A stretch of 64,000 nt of DNA, taken from assembly GCA_040755975.1 (NCBI GenBank), contig JBFLZY010000005.1, positions 11,525 through 75,524 on the forward strand. The letters run 5' to 3'. This DNA comes from JAIMBK01 sp040755975 (lineage in GTDB: Bacteria > Bacillota > Desulfotomaculia > Desulfotomaculales > Nap2-2B). Positions 7,975 through 16,017 of the stretch are shown piece after piece. Position numbers and translations under genes: made by a program. A model generated the notes under the pieces. The model was not told the DNA's origin and searched no databases. It worked only from the letters and a program-made list of their open reading frames with translations. Position 1 is the first letter of the stretch, and each line of letters begins with the position of its first letter.

Positions 7975-10900
7975 ATTAGCGGTCGCGCGCGGGAACACGA
8001 GTTAAAACAGGAGCTGGCCCGCCTGCAAACAAGGCTGGCCCAAAAAAGAGACGAGGTAGAGGAGCTAAGAAAAGATTTGCGGAACCGGGAAGCGGAACTG
8101 GCAGGGGCTTCCGGAGCAGTGGAGCACGCCCGCAAGCTGGCTGCAGAAGTAACGGCCGCGGCTTCCGCCAGGGCACACACTGCCGCCAGGGAGCTGAATA
8201 AAACCCTGGAAGAGCCGATGGCTTATTTGTCTCAACTAAACGGCGAGATCGACGCACTGAAAAAAGAGATGTCCTTACTGGAGCAGATTACCGGCCAGGC
8301 CGGATCTCCTAAAGAAACGGCCGCTGCAGGAGGTGTCCGCAAATCCGGGGAACCCCAGAACCCGCCTCATTCAACAGGTCCTTTAGTTTCTTGTTACCTC
8401 ATCCGGCTGGTCGCTTTTTTAAACGCAAGGCACTTCCTGGTTACCAAATCACGTAAAGGATCGGTTCACGCCCACTCCTGGCAGTTCCAGGTAGAAACCG
8501 AGGTTCCTTACGGGGAAGAATTTTTCGTCATGTTCAGGGAACTTCAGGAGAAAATCCAGCAGGCGCTGGCCCCCTTCGAAAATACCCTGTTAAACGAAAA
8601 AAGCCCCTTTGACAAAATACCGCCGGTGACGGAAAATATCGGCGCATATTTCTACCAGGTCCTGAGCAAGGAACTGGAAGGGTTGGGAGTCCGGCTGCGG
8701 AAGCTGACGGCGTGGGAGTCGCCCATAAAAGGGGTGGAAGTTTCCGGGAAGCTGCCGGGGTACATCTGCCCCGTGCTGGAGGGTGCCGGAAAGACCGGAG
8801 ACCCTCCGGAAACCGAAAAGGCGGCTGCGGAAGCCGCCGCTTCCCGGGCGGCGGCACACGAAGGTCAAGACTTGAAACTCTCTGCCGCCGGAACGGCGGC
8901 GGAGAAAGAACTCACTTCCCCGGAAGCGCGCTCATACCCGCCGGTGCAGTACGTCGCGGCGGCCTGTTTAATTCTCGGGGCGGCCCTGCTTGCCTACCAC
9001 CGGATCCTTTTTGCCCCGCCCCAAGCGCTATGCCCTTGGGGATCGGACACCTGGGGACACCTCTACAAAGCGGAGTTCCTGGCCGGCGAGATAGGGAAGG
9101 GAAACCTTTACCCGTCGTTGTCGGCCCAATGGTACAACGGCTGCCAGCCCTTCCGTTACTGGGCGCCGTTATCCTATTATCTTGTTGCAGCCGTAAAAAG
9201 TTGGGCGGCAAACGTTTTTCTGGCCGGAAACATTTACTTTTTCCTTTGCGCCTTCCTGGGAGGGCTGGGGTGGCTCCTTCTGGCCGGAAAACTCGGCCTC
9301 TGGCCGGCGGCCCTGGCCGGGGCAGCCTGGATCTTTTGGCCGGATAACCTCCGTGTAGCCTTTTCCGAGGGCAACCTGCCGCGGGTTGCCGCCACGGCGC
9401 TTTTGCCGTTTCTCTTCGCCTTCTTTCTTCGAACCCTGGAAGAAAGGGGCCGCCTGCGGGAACCGGCGTTTTTTGTTGCGCTTACCCACGGCGTGATCCT
9501 TTGCCACGCCATGATAGGGGCCGTCTACATAACCTCCCTTTCGGCCTTTTCTCTTCTGCTCTTTCTCTTCGGCGGCTGCTCCCTGGCAGGGGTTCTGAGG
9601 GGGGCGGCGGCCCTGGCGGCGGGAGTGGCAACCTCGGCCTGGTGGCTTCTGCCGTCCCTAAAGGGCGGCCTGGCGGAAATGGGCCGGGAAGCAGCCTCCG
9701 GGGGTATCCAGTTTATTCCGGCCGCCATCTCTTTTAACCCGCTGGCCCGGTTCGCCGACGCGGAAGTCTTTTACTGGAGCTTTGCAACGGTAATCATCGC
9801 TCTGGCAATCCTCTGGAAATGGCGGACGAGGCCGCCGTGGGTCAAGGGGGTTTTCACGCTGGGAATTTTACTGGTGCTCATTACTATCCCCGCCTTCGAA
9901 CCGCTCTACAGGCTGCTCCCCCTTCACCACCTTCTCTGGCCGCAACGCTTTTCAAGCGTTGCCGGGCTGGCCTTCCTGGCGGGCGGGTTTGCGGTGGCGG
10001 CCAGGGGCAGGGAAAAGGGGCGCCTATTCAAGCGGCTGGCCGGAGGAATCCTCCTGCTCGCCATCTCCGGGGTTATCCTGCTGGACGGTTCCCTTTCCGC
10101 CCGCCTGCTGGCAGTCGCCCGCCCCGAGCCCCGCCTCATAGTCCAGGCGGCAGACAGGCTAAAGGAGGTGCCCGGCTGGAAGGTCGCCACTTTGGATTTG
10201 AGTCAGCTCGGTTCTTCCCCGGCCTACTATTTTTCTGCCCGCTCCGGGCGGGAGCAGGTATTCGGCTGGGCCTGGCAGGGGGCCGTCACGGCCCAAAACA
10301 TCATGCTTTTAAACACCTCTTTCGAATTCGGCCACTACCCTTTTTTGTTCCGGTCGCTCCTATTCCTGGGCGCCACCGACCTCGTGGCGAAAGAAGACCT
10401 GGTTAAAGATCCCGGTTCTTTTGAAAAGCTGGCCGGGGCCGCGGGTTACCAAAAACTTTCCTCGGCCGGCGGGATCGGCCTGTGGCACGGGAGGGCAAAC
10501 GGCCCCTACCTGATAATCAAAAAAGACCGCGGCCTTGCGGTGGGGAAGCACGCCAGCATATACGCCCTCCAGTTCCCGGCCCTGGAGATCGGCCGCAGCG
10601 TTTATATAGACGACTACACCCCCGAGGAGCTGGCGCGCCACCCCGTGCTCATCCTCTCCGGCGCCTCCTGCCATTCCCGGGAAAGGGCCGAAAGGCTGGT
10701 CGTGGACTACGCGAAAGGAGGAGGCAGGGTCGTCGTCGACCTCACCGGCTTTCCGCCGGACGTCTGGAGCCGGCAGCCGAAGTTCCTGGGCGTTTACGGC
10801 GAGGAAATAACCCTCGCCGGGGAGATCAAAACCCGCAGCGACGGCCGCTCCCCGCAGTTCGCCCCCTTCGCCGGGGAGTTTCAGGCGTGGAAGTGCTACG

Positions 10901-11424
10901 CACCCCACGGCCTGGACGAGGTGGACCTCGCGGCCGATTACTTCAACAAAGAAGTTGCCCTGTGGGGGTATAAAAACGTCGGGGGTTCCAAGATCGGCTT
11001 TTTGGGCTTGAACCTGGCGTACCACGCTTACCTCACCGGGGACCCCGCGGCAAGAAAAATGCTGGCGGATGTTACCGGACTGGCGGAGGAATTCAGCCCT
11101 CCCGAAATCGTTCCCCTGGAAGAATACCAGGTTAAGGATAATGGATATTTAATCACTTATGTGCTGGAGCGCGAGGTGCGGGCAGTCATCCCTGTGGCCG
11201 CCCTGGAAGGGATGCAGGCGGAGGTTGACGGCGAGCCGGTTCCCCTGGAAAAATTCGAGAACCTCGTCCTCGTGAAGCTGCCCGCCGGGCGCCACTTCCT
11301 GGATCTAACCCTCAAAGAGCCGCCGGTCTACGCCCTGGGCAGGGCGGTTTCCCTTACCAGCCTTGCCCTTGCGCCCGCTTCCCTCTTCTGGCTCTACGGA
11401 AGGAAAAGGAGGGAAAAGGTGTGA
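7975..11424 (+). CDS. Coiled-coil/PTPS-like/polytopic membrane fusion protein (PF10131-type, XrtG-associated)
   Basis: A 1149-aa protein if translation begins at ATT 7975, which sits 9 bases after GGAGG (7961-7965). The next usual start is TTG 8077, which lacks such a site and would cut into the coiled coil. Domains in order: coiled coil to about 110; a 6-pyruvoyl-tetrahydropterin-synthase-like domain at about 138-257, with NARHF, an HAH motif near 166 and PPVTENI; a polytopic GT-C-like membrane region at about 322-705, beginning with an acidic GSDTWGHLYK loop; a large extracytoplasmic region; and a final membrane helix near 1125 with a basic tail. Exosortase-G cassettes of Gram-positives carry this PTPS-related membrane protein. 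Export or modification of surface glycans is likely but unproven. Confidence 0.72.
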   Translation: MSGRAREHELKQELARLQTRLAQKRDEVEELRKDLRNREAELAGASGAVEHARKLAAEVTAAASARAHTAARELNKTLEEPMAYLSQLNGEIDALKKEMSLLEQITGQAGSPKETAAAGGVRKSGEPQNPPHSTGPLVSCYLIRLVAFLNARHFLVTKSRKGSVHAHSWQFQVETEVPYGEEFFVMFRELQEKIQQALAPFENTLLNEKSPFDKIPPVTENIGAYFYQVLSKELEGLGVRLRKLTAWESPIKGVEVSGKLPGYICPVLEGAGKTGDPPETEKAAAEAAASRAAAHEGQDLKLSAAGTAAEKELTSPEARSYPPVQYVAAACLILGAALLAYHRILFAPPQALCPWGSDTWGHLYKAEFLAGEIGKGNLYPSLSAQWYNGCQPFRYWAPLSYYLVAAVKSWAANVFLAGNIYFFLCAFLGGLGWLLLAGKLGLWPAALAGAAWIFWPDNLRVAFSEGNLPRVAATALLPFLFAFFLRTLEERGRLREPAFFVALTHGVILCHAMIGAVYITSLSAFSLLLFLFGGCSLAGVLRGAAALAAGVATSAWWLLPSLKGGLAEMGREAASGGIQFIPAAISFNPLARFADAEVFYWSFATVIIALAILWKWRTRPPWVKGVFTLGILLVLITIPAFEPLYRLLPLHHLLWPQRFSSVAGLAFLAGGFAVAARGREKGRLFKRLAGGILLLAISGVILLDGSLSARLLAVARPEPRLIVQAADRLKEVPGWKVATLDLSQLGSSPAYYFSARSGREQVFGWAWQGAVTAQNIMLLNTSFEFGHYPFLFRSLLFLGATDLVAKEDLVKDPGSFEKLAGAAGYQKLSSAGGIGLWHGRANGPYLIIKKDRGLAVGKHASIYALQFPALEIGRSVYIDDYTPEELARHPVLILSGASCHSRERAERLVVDYAKGGGRVVVDLTGFPPDVWSRQPKFLGVYGEEITLAGEIKTRSDGRSPQFAPFAGEFQAWKCYAPHGLDEVDLAADYFNKEVALWGYKNVGGSKIGFLGLNLAYHAYLTGDPAARKMLADVTGLAEEFSPPEIVPLEEYQVKDNGYLITYVLEREVRAVIPVAALEGMQAEVDGEPVPLEKFENLVLVKLPAGRHFLDLTLKEPPVYALGRAVSLTSLALAPASLFWLYGRKRREKV

Positions 11425-12104
11425 AGTCTTTTTTAAGCCGTCCGGCCGTTTTCGTCCTCCTCATCCTGTTCATCCTGGCCGGGCCGGCCTCCGCCGCCGA
11501 CAAAATCGTGATGGACGGCAAGTTCGGCGACTGGGACGGCCAGGCGCACATAACCGACCCCGCCGGCGACGGCGGGGTCGGCGGGGACGTCATGGTCTTC
11601 TACTGGGCCACCAACCCCGGAGAATCCAACCTTTACTTCATGGTTGAGCGCGCTTTCCCGGGTTACAACCCCGTTTCCGTTTCGTACCAGCAAAACTTCG
11701 ACATCAACAACAACGGTTCTTACACGGACTCCGTCGACCGCTACGCGGTTATCACCTATTCCCCCACCCGGAGCAAGGGTTACGTGCAGGTGAGGGTCTA
11801 CCGCGCCGACGGCACCCTTATCGCCGGTTACGGCGGCAATTGGGGGGAAGGAACAAACAAGGGGCAAAACTACTGCGAGTACTACGTCACCATGACGTAC
11901 CTGGGCATTGATCCGGGCCAGACCATCAGGATGTACCTGAGCAGCCAGGCAATGCCTTCCGACCGCTGCCCGGATACTGGCGACATCCAGTGGTCGCCCG
12001 TACCCTTTATGGGTCCGGCGGGCCTGGCGGCTCTTCTAATCCTGAGCGCAACGCTCATCGTTATCTTCTTAAAGAAAAAGGGGGAGAAGGGTTGGCTTTC
12101 TTAA
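11421..12104 (+). CDS. Secreted protein with C-terminal sorting-like signal, candidate XrtG substrate
   Basis: A 227-aa protein starting at GTG 11421, overlapping the preceding stop as GTGA. It has a signal peptide (hydrophobic about residues 9-20, AXA-type site SAADK near 26). The body is mostly Gly-, Tyr- and Asp-rich beta-like sequence starting with MDGKFGDWDG, reminiscent of cell-surface carbohydrate-binding folds. Residues about 193-227 form a tripartite end: SPVPFMGPAG, a hydrophobic helix and KKKGEKG. That layout parallels PEP-CTERM-type exosortase signals. The exosortase gene follows immediately with a short overlap. No family is recognised for the body, and the substrate role is inference from position and layout. 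Confidence 0.6.
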   Translation: MKSFLSRPAVFVLLILFILAGPASAADKIVMDGKFGDWDGQAHITDPAGDGGVGGDVMVFYWATNPGESNLYFMVERAFPGYNPVSVSYQQNFDINNNGSYTDSVDRYAVITYSPTRSKGYVQVRVYRADGTLIAGYGGNWGEGTNKGQNYCEYYVTMTYLGIDPGQTIRMYLSSQAMPSDRCPDTGDIQWSPVPFMGPAGLAALLILSATLIVIFLKKKGEKGWLS

Positions 12105-12682
12105 TGGCGGCCGCTTTATTATGGGTAGTTGGGCTGGCATTTTTCAGGAGCCACCGCATCTGGGTGTTCTACTTCCCCTGGGGGGCGGTAGGCCTGACAC
12201 TCCTCCTTATTCTCTTCCTGCGGGGCTCCCCGGTGGAATACCACCTGGAACGAGCAACGGCCCTTCTCCTCCAACAGGTAATGGGCCTTTTAAGCATCCC
12301 CGCCAGCGTCTTCGACCGCGCGGCGGGGATGGTGCTGGTCTTTATCGAGGCGGAGAAAAGCTGGACAGCCCTCGGTATCGATATAGAATGCTCGGGTCTC
12401 CTGGAGAGCTGCGTCTTTTTGGGGCTGGTCTTTTTTTACCCGGCCTTTTCCCTGCCGAAAAGAATCTTCTACGCTTCAACCGGGATTCTCGCCATCTACC
12501 TCATCAACCTGCTCAGGCTGTGCACCATCGTCTTTCTCATCAACGCATGCGGGCGGCAGGCCATTTACCTGGCCCACACCCTGGCCGGGCGGCTGGTGTT
12601 CTTTTTCCTGATCGTGGCCCTGTACTGGGCGATTTTCTCCCGGCCCACCCTGGCGGCCTTGAGGGGGCACCTGCATGACTGA
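12092..12682 (+). CDS. xrtG: Exosortase family protein XrtG
   Basis: About 196 aa and mostly membrane-embedded. It carries the exosortase catalytic signature: Cys100 in IECSGLLES, Arg142 in INLLRL and His162 in AHTLAGR, each beside or within a hydrophobic helix. Exosortases are thought to cleave C-terminal sorting signals at the membrane in a sortase-like manner. The short Gram-positive type with this neighbourhood is XrtG. TTG 12092 is chosen because the purine-rich GGGGGAGAAGG site precedes it; ATG 12104, overlapping the upstream TAA, is an alternative. It overlaps the following glycosyltransferase gene by a few bases (ATGACTGA), implying translational coupling. Confidence 0.8.
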   Translation: MAFLMAAALLWVVGLAFFRSHRIWVFYFPWGAVGLTLLLILFLRGSPVEYHLERATALLLQQVMGLLSIPASVFDRAAGMVLVFIEAEKSWTALGIDIECSGLLESCVFLGLVFFYPAFSLPKRIFYASTGILAIYLINLLRLCTIVFLINACGRQAIYLAHTLAGRLVFFFLIVALYWAIFSRPTLAALRGHLHD

Positions 12683-14021
12683 GCTCTTCCTTGAAAGGGC
12701 GGCAGGCGTCCTCTTTTTCTGGGGAGTCTTTTTGCTGGCTCCCCTGCTTATCGACCTCTCCACGGCAGTAATTCACCTCGCCGCCGTCCTCCTGTTCTTA
12801 TCGCCGTCCAGGAAGGGCCCGGCGGCGGAGGTGCCGGCCAACCCGCCCTTCATTTCCGTCGTGGTCCCCGTCTACAATTCTTCCGCCACCCTTTACCAGT
12901 GCCTGAACTCGATCGTCCACCAGACCTACCCGCAAAACCGGATGGAGATCATCTGCGTGGACAACGGCAGCACGGACGACAGCTTCAGCGTCTACAAGAA
13001 ATTCCAGCTCGACCACCCCGAGGCGGTAATTTCCTGGGCCAGCCTGTCCCGCCCCTGCAAGTCCTCGGCCTTGAACGCGGGGTTCTCCTTAAGCCGGGGT
13101 GTATACTTGGTCAATGTCGACTCGGATGTGCGGGTGGAAAAGGACGCGGTGAGGAAAATGATAGCGGCTTTTGAAAACGACCCGCTTCTCGTCGCCGCCA
13201 CGGGGGAAATCCGCATCGACAAGGACCTCGGTGCGGGGAAAAATTTAATAGACGTAATTCACTACTGTGAGGCCCTGGAGTACCTGATCGCTTTTTCCAT
13301 CGGGAGGCGTTTTCAAACCCTCACCAACACCATCTTTACCCTTTCGGGGGCGCTTACCGCCTTCCGCCGGGAAGCCCTCTACTGCTCGCACCTGTACTCC
13401 AGCCGCACCCTCTCCGAGGACACGGACCTCTCCTACCGCCTGCGCGACGCCCGGAAGAAAGGCTGCCGGCTGGGCTGCGTGGCGGGGGCCGTGGCCTACG
13501 TAGAACCCATTTCCTCCCTGGACCGGCTCTACTCGCAAAGGGTGAGGTGGCAGCGGGGCGAACTGGAGGTGGCCTCTTTATACAGGTGGGACACCGGCTT
13601 TTTCACGGCCTTGACCCGCTTTACCGGGCGCATCCTGATCTCCGACCACACGTTGAGCCTTTCCCGGTTAACCTGGACCTTCCTGATCCCCTTCCTGTAC
13701 CTTCTGGGCTACCCCCTGCCGCTGGTTCTGGCCGCCCTGGTGGGGCTCTACATCTGCTACCTGGCCCTGGACTTCATCTATTACCTGACCGCCTGCCGGT
13801 ACGTCCCTGCGGATTACCGGACCGGGCTGAAGAAGATATGGTGGGCGGTCTTCTTCCTTCCCGTGTTTCGCTGGACCGTCTACTGGTTCCGGCTGGCGGG
13901 AATCATCCTGGCCCTCCAGGAGCCGGGCGCGTGGAGGGTGGAAAACCCCCTTCGGAAAGCAAAGGAAGCGCTCCGGCATCTAGTTCAAAAAGTGCACAAC
14001 CCGGCTTCAAAAAACTGTTAA
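12675..14021 (+). CDS. XrtG-associated family 2 glycosyltransferase
   Basis: A 448-aa processive-type GT2 enzyme. A membrane segment precedes the catalytic domain (ISVVVPVYNSS near residue 58), followed by VDNGSTDDS, the VDSDV metal-binding motif, EDTDLSYR and QRVRWQRGE, giving the full D, DxD, D, QxxRW set of cellulose/hyaluronan-synthase-like enzymes. The last 130 residues hold several membrane helices. Its position directly behind xrtG matches the TIGR03111-type glycosyltransferase that accompanies this exosortase. It probably makes or extends a surface polysaccharide or glycolipid; the sugar cannot be read from the sequence. Confidence 0.82.
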   Translation: MTELFLERAAGVLFFWGVFLLAPLLIDLSTAVIHLAAVLLFLSPSRKGPAAEVPANPPFISVVVPVYNSSATLYQCLNSIVHQTYPQNRMEIICVDNGSTDDSFSVYKKFQLDHPEAVISWASLSRPCKSSALNAGFSLSRGVYLVNVDSDVRVEKDAVRKMIAAFENDPLLVAATGEIRIDKDLGAGKNLIDVIHYCEALEYLIAFSIGRRFQTLTNTIFTLSGALTAFRREALYCSHLYSSRTLSEDTDLSYRLRDARKKGCRLGCVAGAVAYVEPISSLDRLYSQRVRWQRGELEVASLYRWDTGFFTALTRFTGRILISDHTLSLSRLTWTFLIPFLYLLGYPLPLVLAALVGLYICYLALDFIYYLTACRYVPADYRTGLKKIWWAVFFLPVFRWTVYWFRLAGIILALQEPGAWRVENPLRKAKEALRHLVQKVHNPASKNC

Positions 14022-14038
14022 ACTGAAGGGTGTTCTCT

Positions 14039-14404
14039 GTGAAAAACGAATTTCTCTGGTTGATCTCATCAATTCTCCTTGGCGCCATCGGTCAGTGCCT
14101 CCTTAAGCTTTCGGTGCTCAAGATGGACGGCGTTGTTTTCAATTGGCCGAATTTCCTCCCTGTTTTGGCGAAAATATTCACCAACAGCGGGATCATTTCA
14201 GGTCTAATCATTTTTGCCGCAAGTATGATCCTGTGGTTGAAAGTTCTCTCCGAAATGGAGTTAAGCAGAGCTTATCCGTCTGTGAGTTTGGCTTATTTAG
14301 TTGTTTTCTTTTTTTCCGTTCTTTTCCTGGGAGAAAAAGTTACCGCCTGGAAGTTGGCCGGACTGGCTTGCATCATTATTGGGATCTATTTTATTCACCA
14401 CTAG
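14039..14404 (+). CDS. Small EmrE/ArnE-like membrane transporter, probable lipid-linked sugar flippase
   Basis: About 121 aa with four hydrophobic helices and SMR/EamA-like features: a polar IGQCLLKLSV segment after helix 1, LSRAYP between helices 2 and 3, and LGEKVTAWKLAGLACIIIGI at the end. GTG 14039 is preferred since GAAGGG lies eight bases upstream; GTG 14030 overlaps that site. ArnE/ArnF-type members flip undecaprenyl-phosphate sugars and commonly pair with a GtrB/ArnC-type transferase, which is the next intact gene. Base composition looks more AT-rich than in the preceding cassette, so it may have been joined later. Confidence 0.7.
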   Translation: MKNEFLWLISSILLGAIGQCLLKLSVLKMDGVVFNWPNFLPVLAKIFTNSGIISGLIIFAASMILWLKVLSEMELSRAYPSVSLAYLVVFFFSVLFLGEKVTAWKLAGLACIIIGIYFIHH

Positions 14405-14502
14405 CACCAGATAGTTAGAAAAGCCCGTATCAAACAAATTTGGCGTCATATCGCCGTAAGTGCTCCTCCCCTCCCTCGAAAATAGAAACAATAACCATAA
14501 TT

Positions 14503-14610
14503 ATGCAGAAAACTTGGGATCGAGCACGAAAGGAACATGCCGCACTACGAAGATATCATCTATCTGTGCCGGAAGCCATGGCCTGCGGAACACCTTCACC
14601 AATGAACTGA
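14503..14610 (+). pseudogene. Possible GT4 glycosyltransferase fragment
   Basis: A 36-codon frame without a clear ribosome-binding site contains SVPEAMACGTP. This resembles the nucleotide-sugar-binding EAMACGTP signature near the C-terminus of family 4 glycosyltransferases. The rest of such a protein is absent. It may be a decayed remnant in the gap between the flippase and the GT2 gene, or coincidence. Confidence 0.25.
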
Positions 14611-14647
14611 AGATAGAGTTTAATCGTTAATCCTGGGGGTTTCAGTT

Positions 14648-15613
14648 ATGGAGGATAAAAGGTATGAACCATGTGAAGCGAAGGAATTTCCCACAATATC
14701 GATCATTGTTCCTATGTACAACGAAGCCGAGAATATTGGACCGTTTTACGAGCGGCTTAGAAAGGTCCTCGATGAGATTGGCGAGCCCTATGAGATAATC
14801 TGCGTAAACGATGGTTCAACCGATGCAACTCTGGAGAAGCTCTTGAAGCTGCGAGAAAAAGACCAGAATGTAAAGGTTATCGACTTTTCGCGAAACTTCG
14901 GCAAGGAGATAGCCCTGACGGCAGGTCTTGACTTCTCCTCAGGGATGGCAATTATTCCCATCGATGCGGATCTTCAGGACCCGCCTGAGCTGATTCCGCA
15001 TCTCGTGGCTAAGTGGAAAGAGGGTTACGAGGTGGTTTATGCTACCCGGAAAAGCCGTCATGGAGAATCTTGGTTTAAAAAGCTGGCGGCTCATGCCTTT
15101 TACCGGCTCGCAGAAAAGATTATGGATATCAACATCCCCCGCGATACCGGTGACTTCCGCCTGATGGACAGGTCTGTGGTGGAAGCCTTAAAAGCCCTGA
15201 GGGAAAGAAACCGCTTCATGAAAGGCCTGTTTGCCTGGGTGGGTTTTAAACAGGCTGCCGTCCATTATGAGAGAGAACCTCGCCATAAGGGAAAAACCAA
15301 GTGGAATTATTTTAAGCTCTGCAACCTTGCCATAGAAGGTATTACCTCTTTTAGTTATGTTCCTCTTCGGCTGGCTACCTATGTAGGGCTTGTGGTTGCA
15401 CTCCTGGCTTTTCTTTATGCTGCTTATATCGTAATGGTCACCCTGATTTATGGCAATCCTGTGCCTGGTTGGCCCTCACTGGTTACCATTGTATTATTTT
15501 TGGGTGGGGTGCAGCTTATCTGCACCGGGATCCTTGGTGAATACATCGGGCGGATCTATAACGAGGTAAAGCAAAGGCCCGTGTATATGGTCAGACAAAA
15601 ATGGGGGTTATAG
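14648..15613 (+). CDS. GT2 bactoprenol-phosphate sugar transferase (GtrB/ArnC/DPM1 type)
   Basis: A 321-aa protein. The N-terminal GT2 domain shows ISIIVPMYNEAENI, VNDGSTDAT, FSRNFGKEIALTAGLD, the PIDADLQDPPELI metal site and RDTGDFRLMDR. Two membrane helices lie near residues 233-255 and 272-295, followed by YIGRIYNEVKQRPVY. This is the standard layout of enzymes that load one sugar onto undecaprenyl phosphate at the cytoplasmic face, for transfer outside after flipping. It fits the small flippase just upstream. The start ATG follows CTGGGGGT. Codon use is visibly more AT-rich than in the XrtG cassette genes. Confidence 0.88.
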   Translation: MEDKRYEPCEAKEFPTISIIVPMYNEAENIGPFYERLRKVLDEIGEPYEIICVNDGSTDATLEKLLKLREKDQNVKVIDFSRNFGKEIALTAGLDFSSGMAIIPIDADLQDPPELIPHLVAKWKEGYEVVYATRKSRHGESWFKKLAAHAFYRLAEKIMDINIPRDTGDFRLMDRSVVEALKALRERNRFMKGLFAWVGFKQAAVHYEREPRHKGKTKWNYFKLCNLAIEGITSFSYVPLRLATYVGLVVALLAFLYAAYIVMVTLIYGNPVPGWPSLVTIVLFLGGVQLICTGILGEYIGRIYNEVKQRPVYMVRQKWGL

Positions 15614-16017
15614 AAAAATTATGAAAGACCTTATTAGTACAGCTCCACATAATTAAGAATCCATTTAGGCGCTTACGGTGCCTCGAACGACAACATATTG
15701 TCTAAAACTCGTTCCCGTGTCATCCCAAGGTCATAGCCAGGGGTTACTGGAGGAGCACCTGGCCCTGGTGGAAAGGCACTTTCCCGATGAGGAGTCTCTG
15801 CTTAACAATATTGGCAACAGGGGTATTAAGTTTGGAAAAGAGCAGTTAGGGAGTAATGGGGTTATCTTTTGGAACCGCCTTCTTTTTACGCCGCTACCTC
15901 AGCAATTTAACAGCCAGCGAAGTAATTCTCTAGTTCCCACCTTCTACTAAATAAAGAGAAAATAGGGGTCGCTTTCGACAACCCCTTAAAATTAATTTTA
16001 CATATTTTTTTACTTGT
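15614..16017. other. Gene-free gap between convergent genes, with a weak terminator
   Basis: A frame from GTG 15678 to 15950 has no ribosome-binding site and no recognisable domain, so I do not call it. Near 15965-15984 GGGGTCG and CGACAACCCC can form a bulged hairpin followed by AT-rich sequence. This could end the plus-strand glycosyltransferase transcript. The region may be a scar of earlier rearrangement. Confidence 0.45.

Noticed and set aside
15678..15950. 90-aa frame in the gap after the GT2 gene
   Set aside because: GTG start without a ribosome-binding site and no recognisable motif. Kept only as a possible scar in the gap description.
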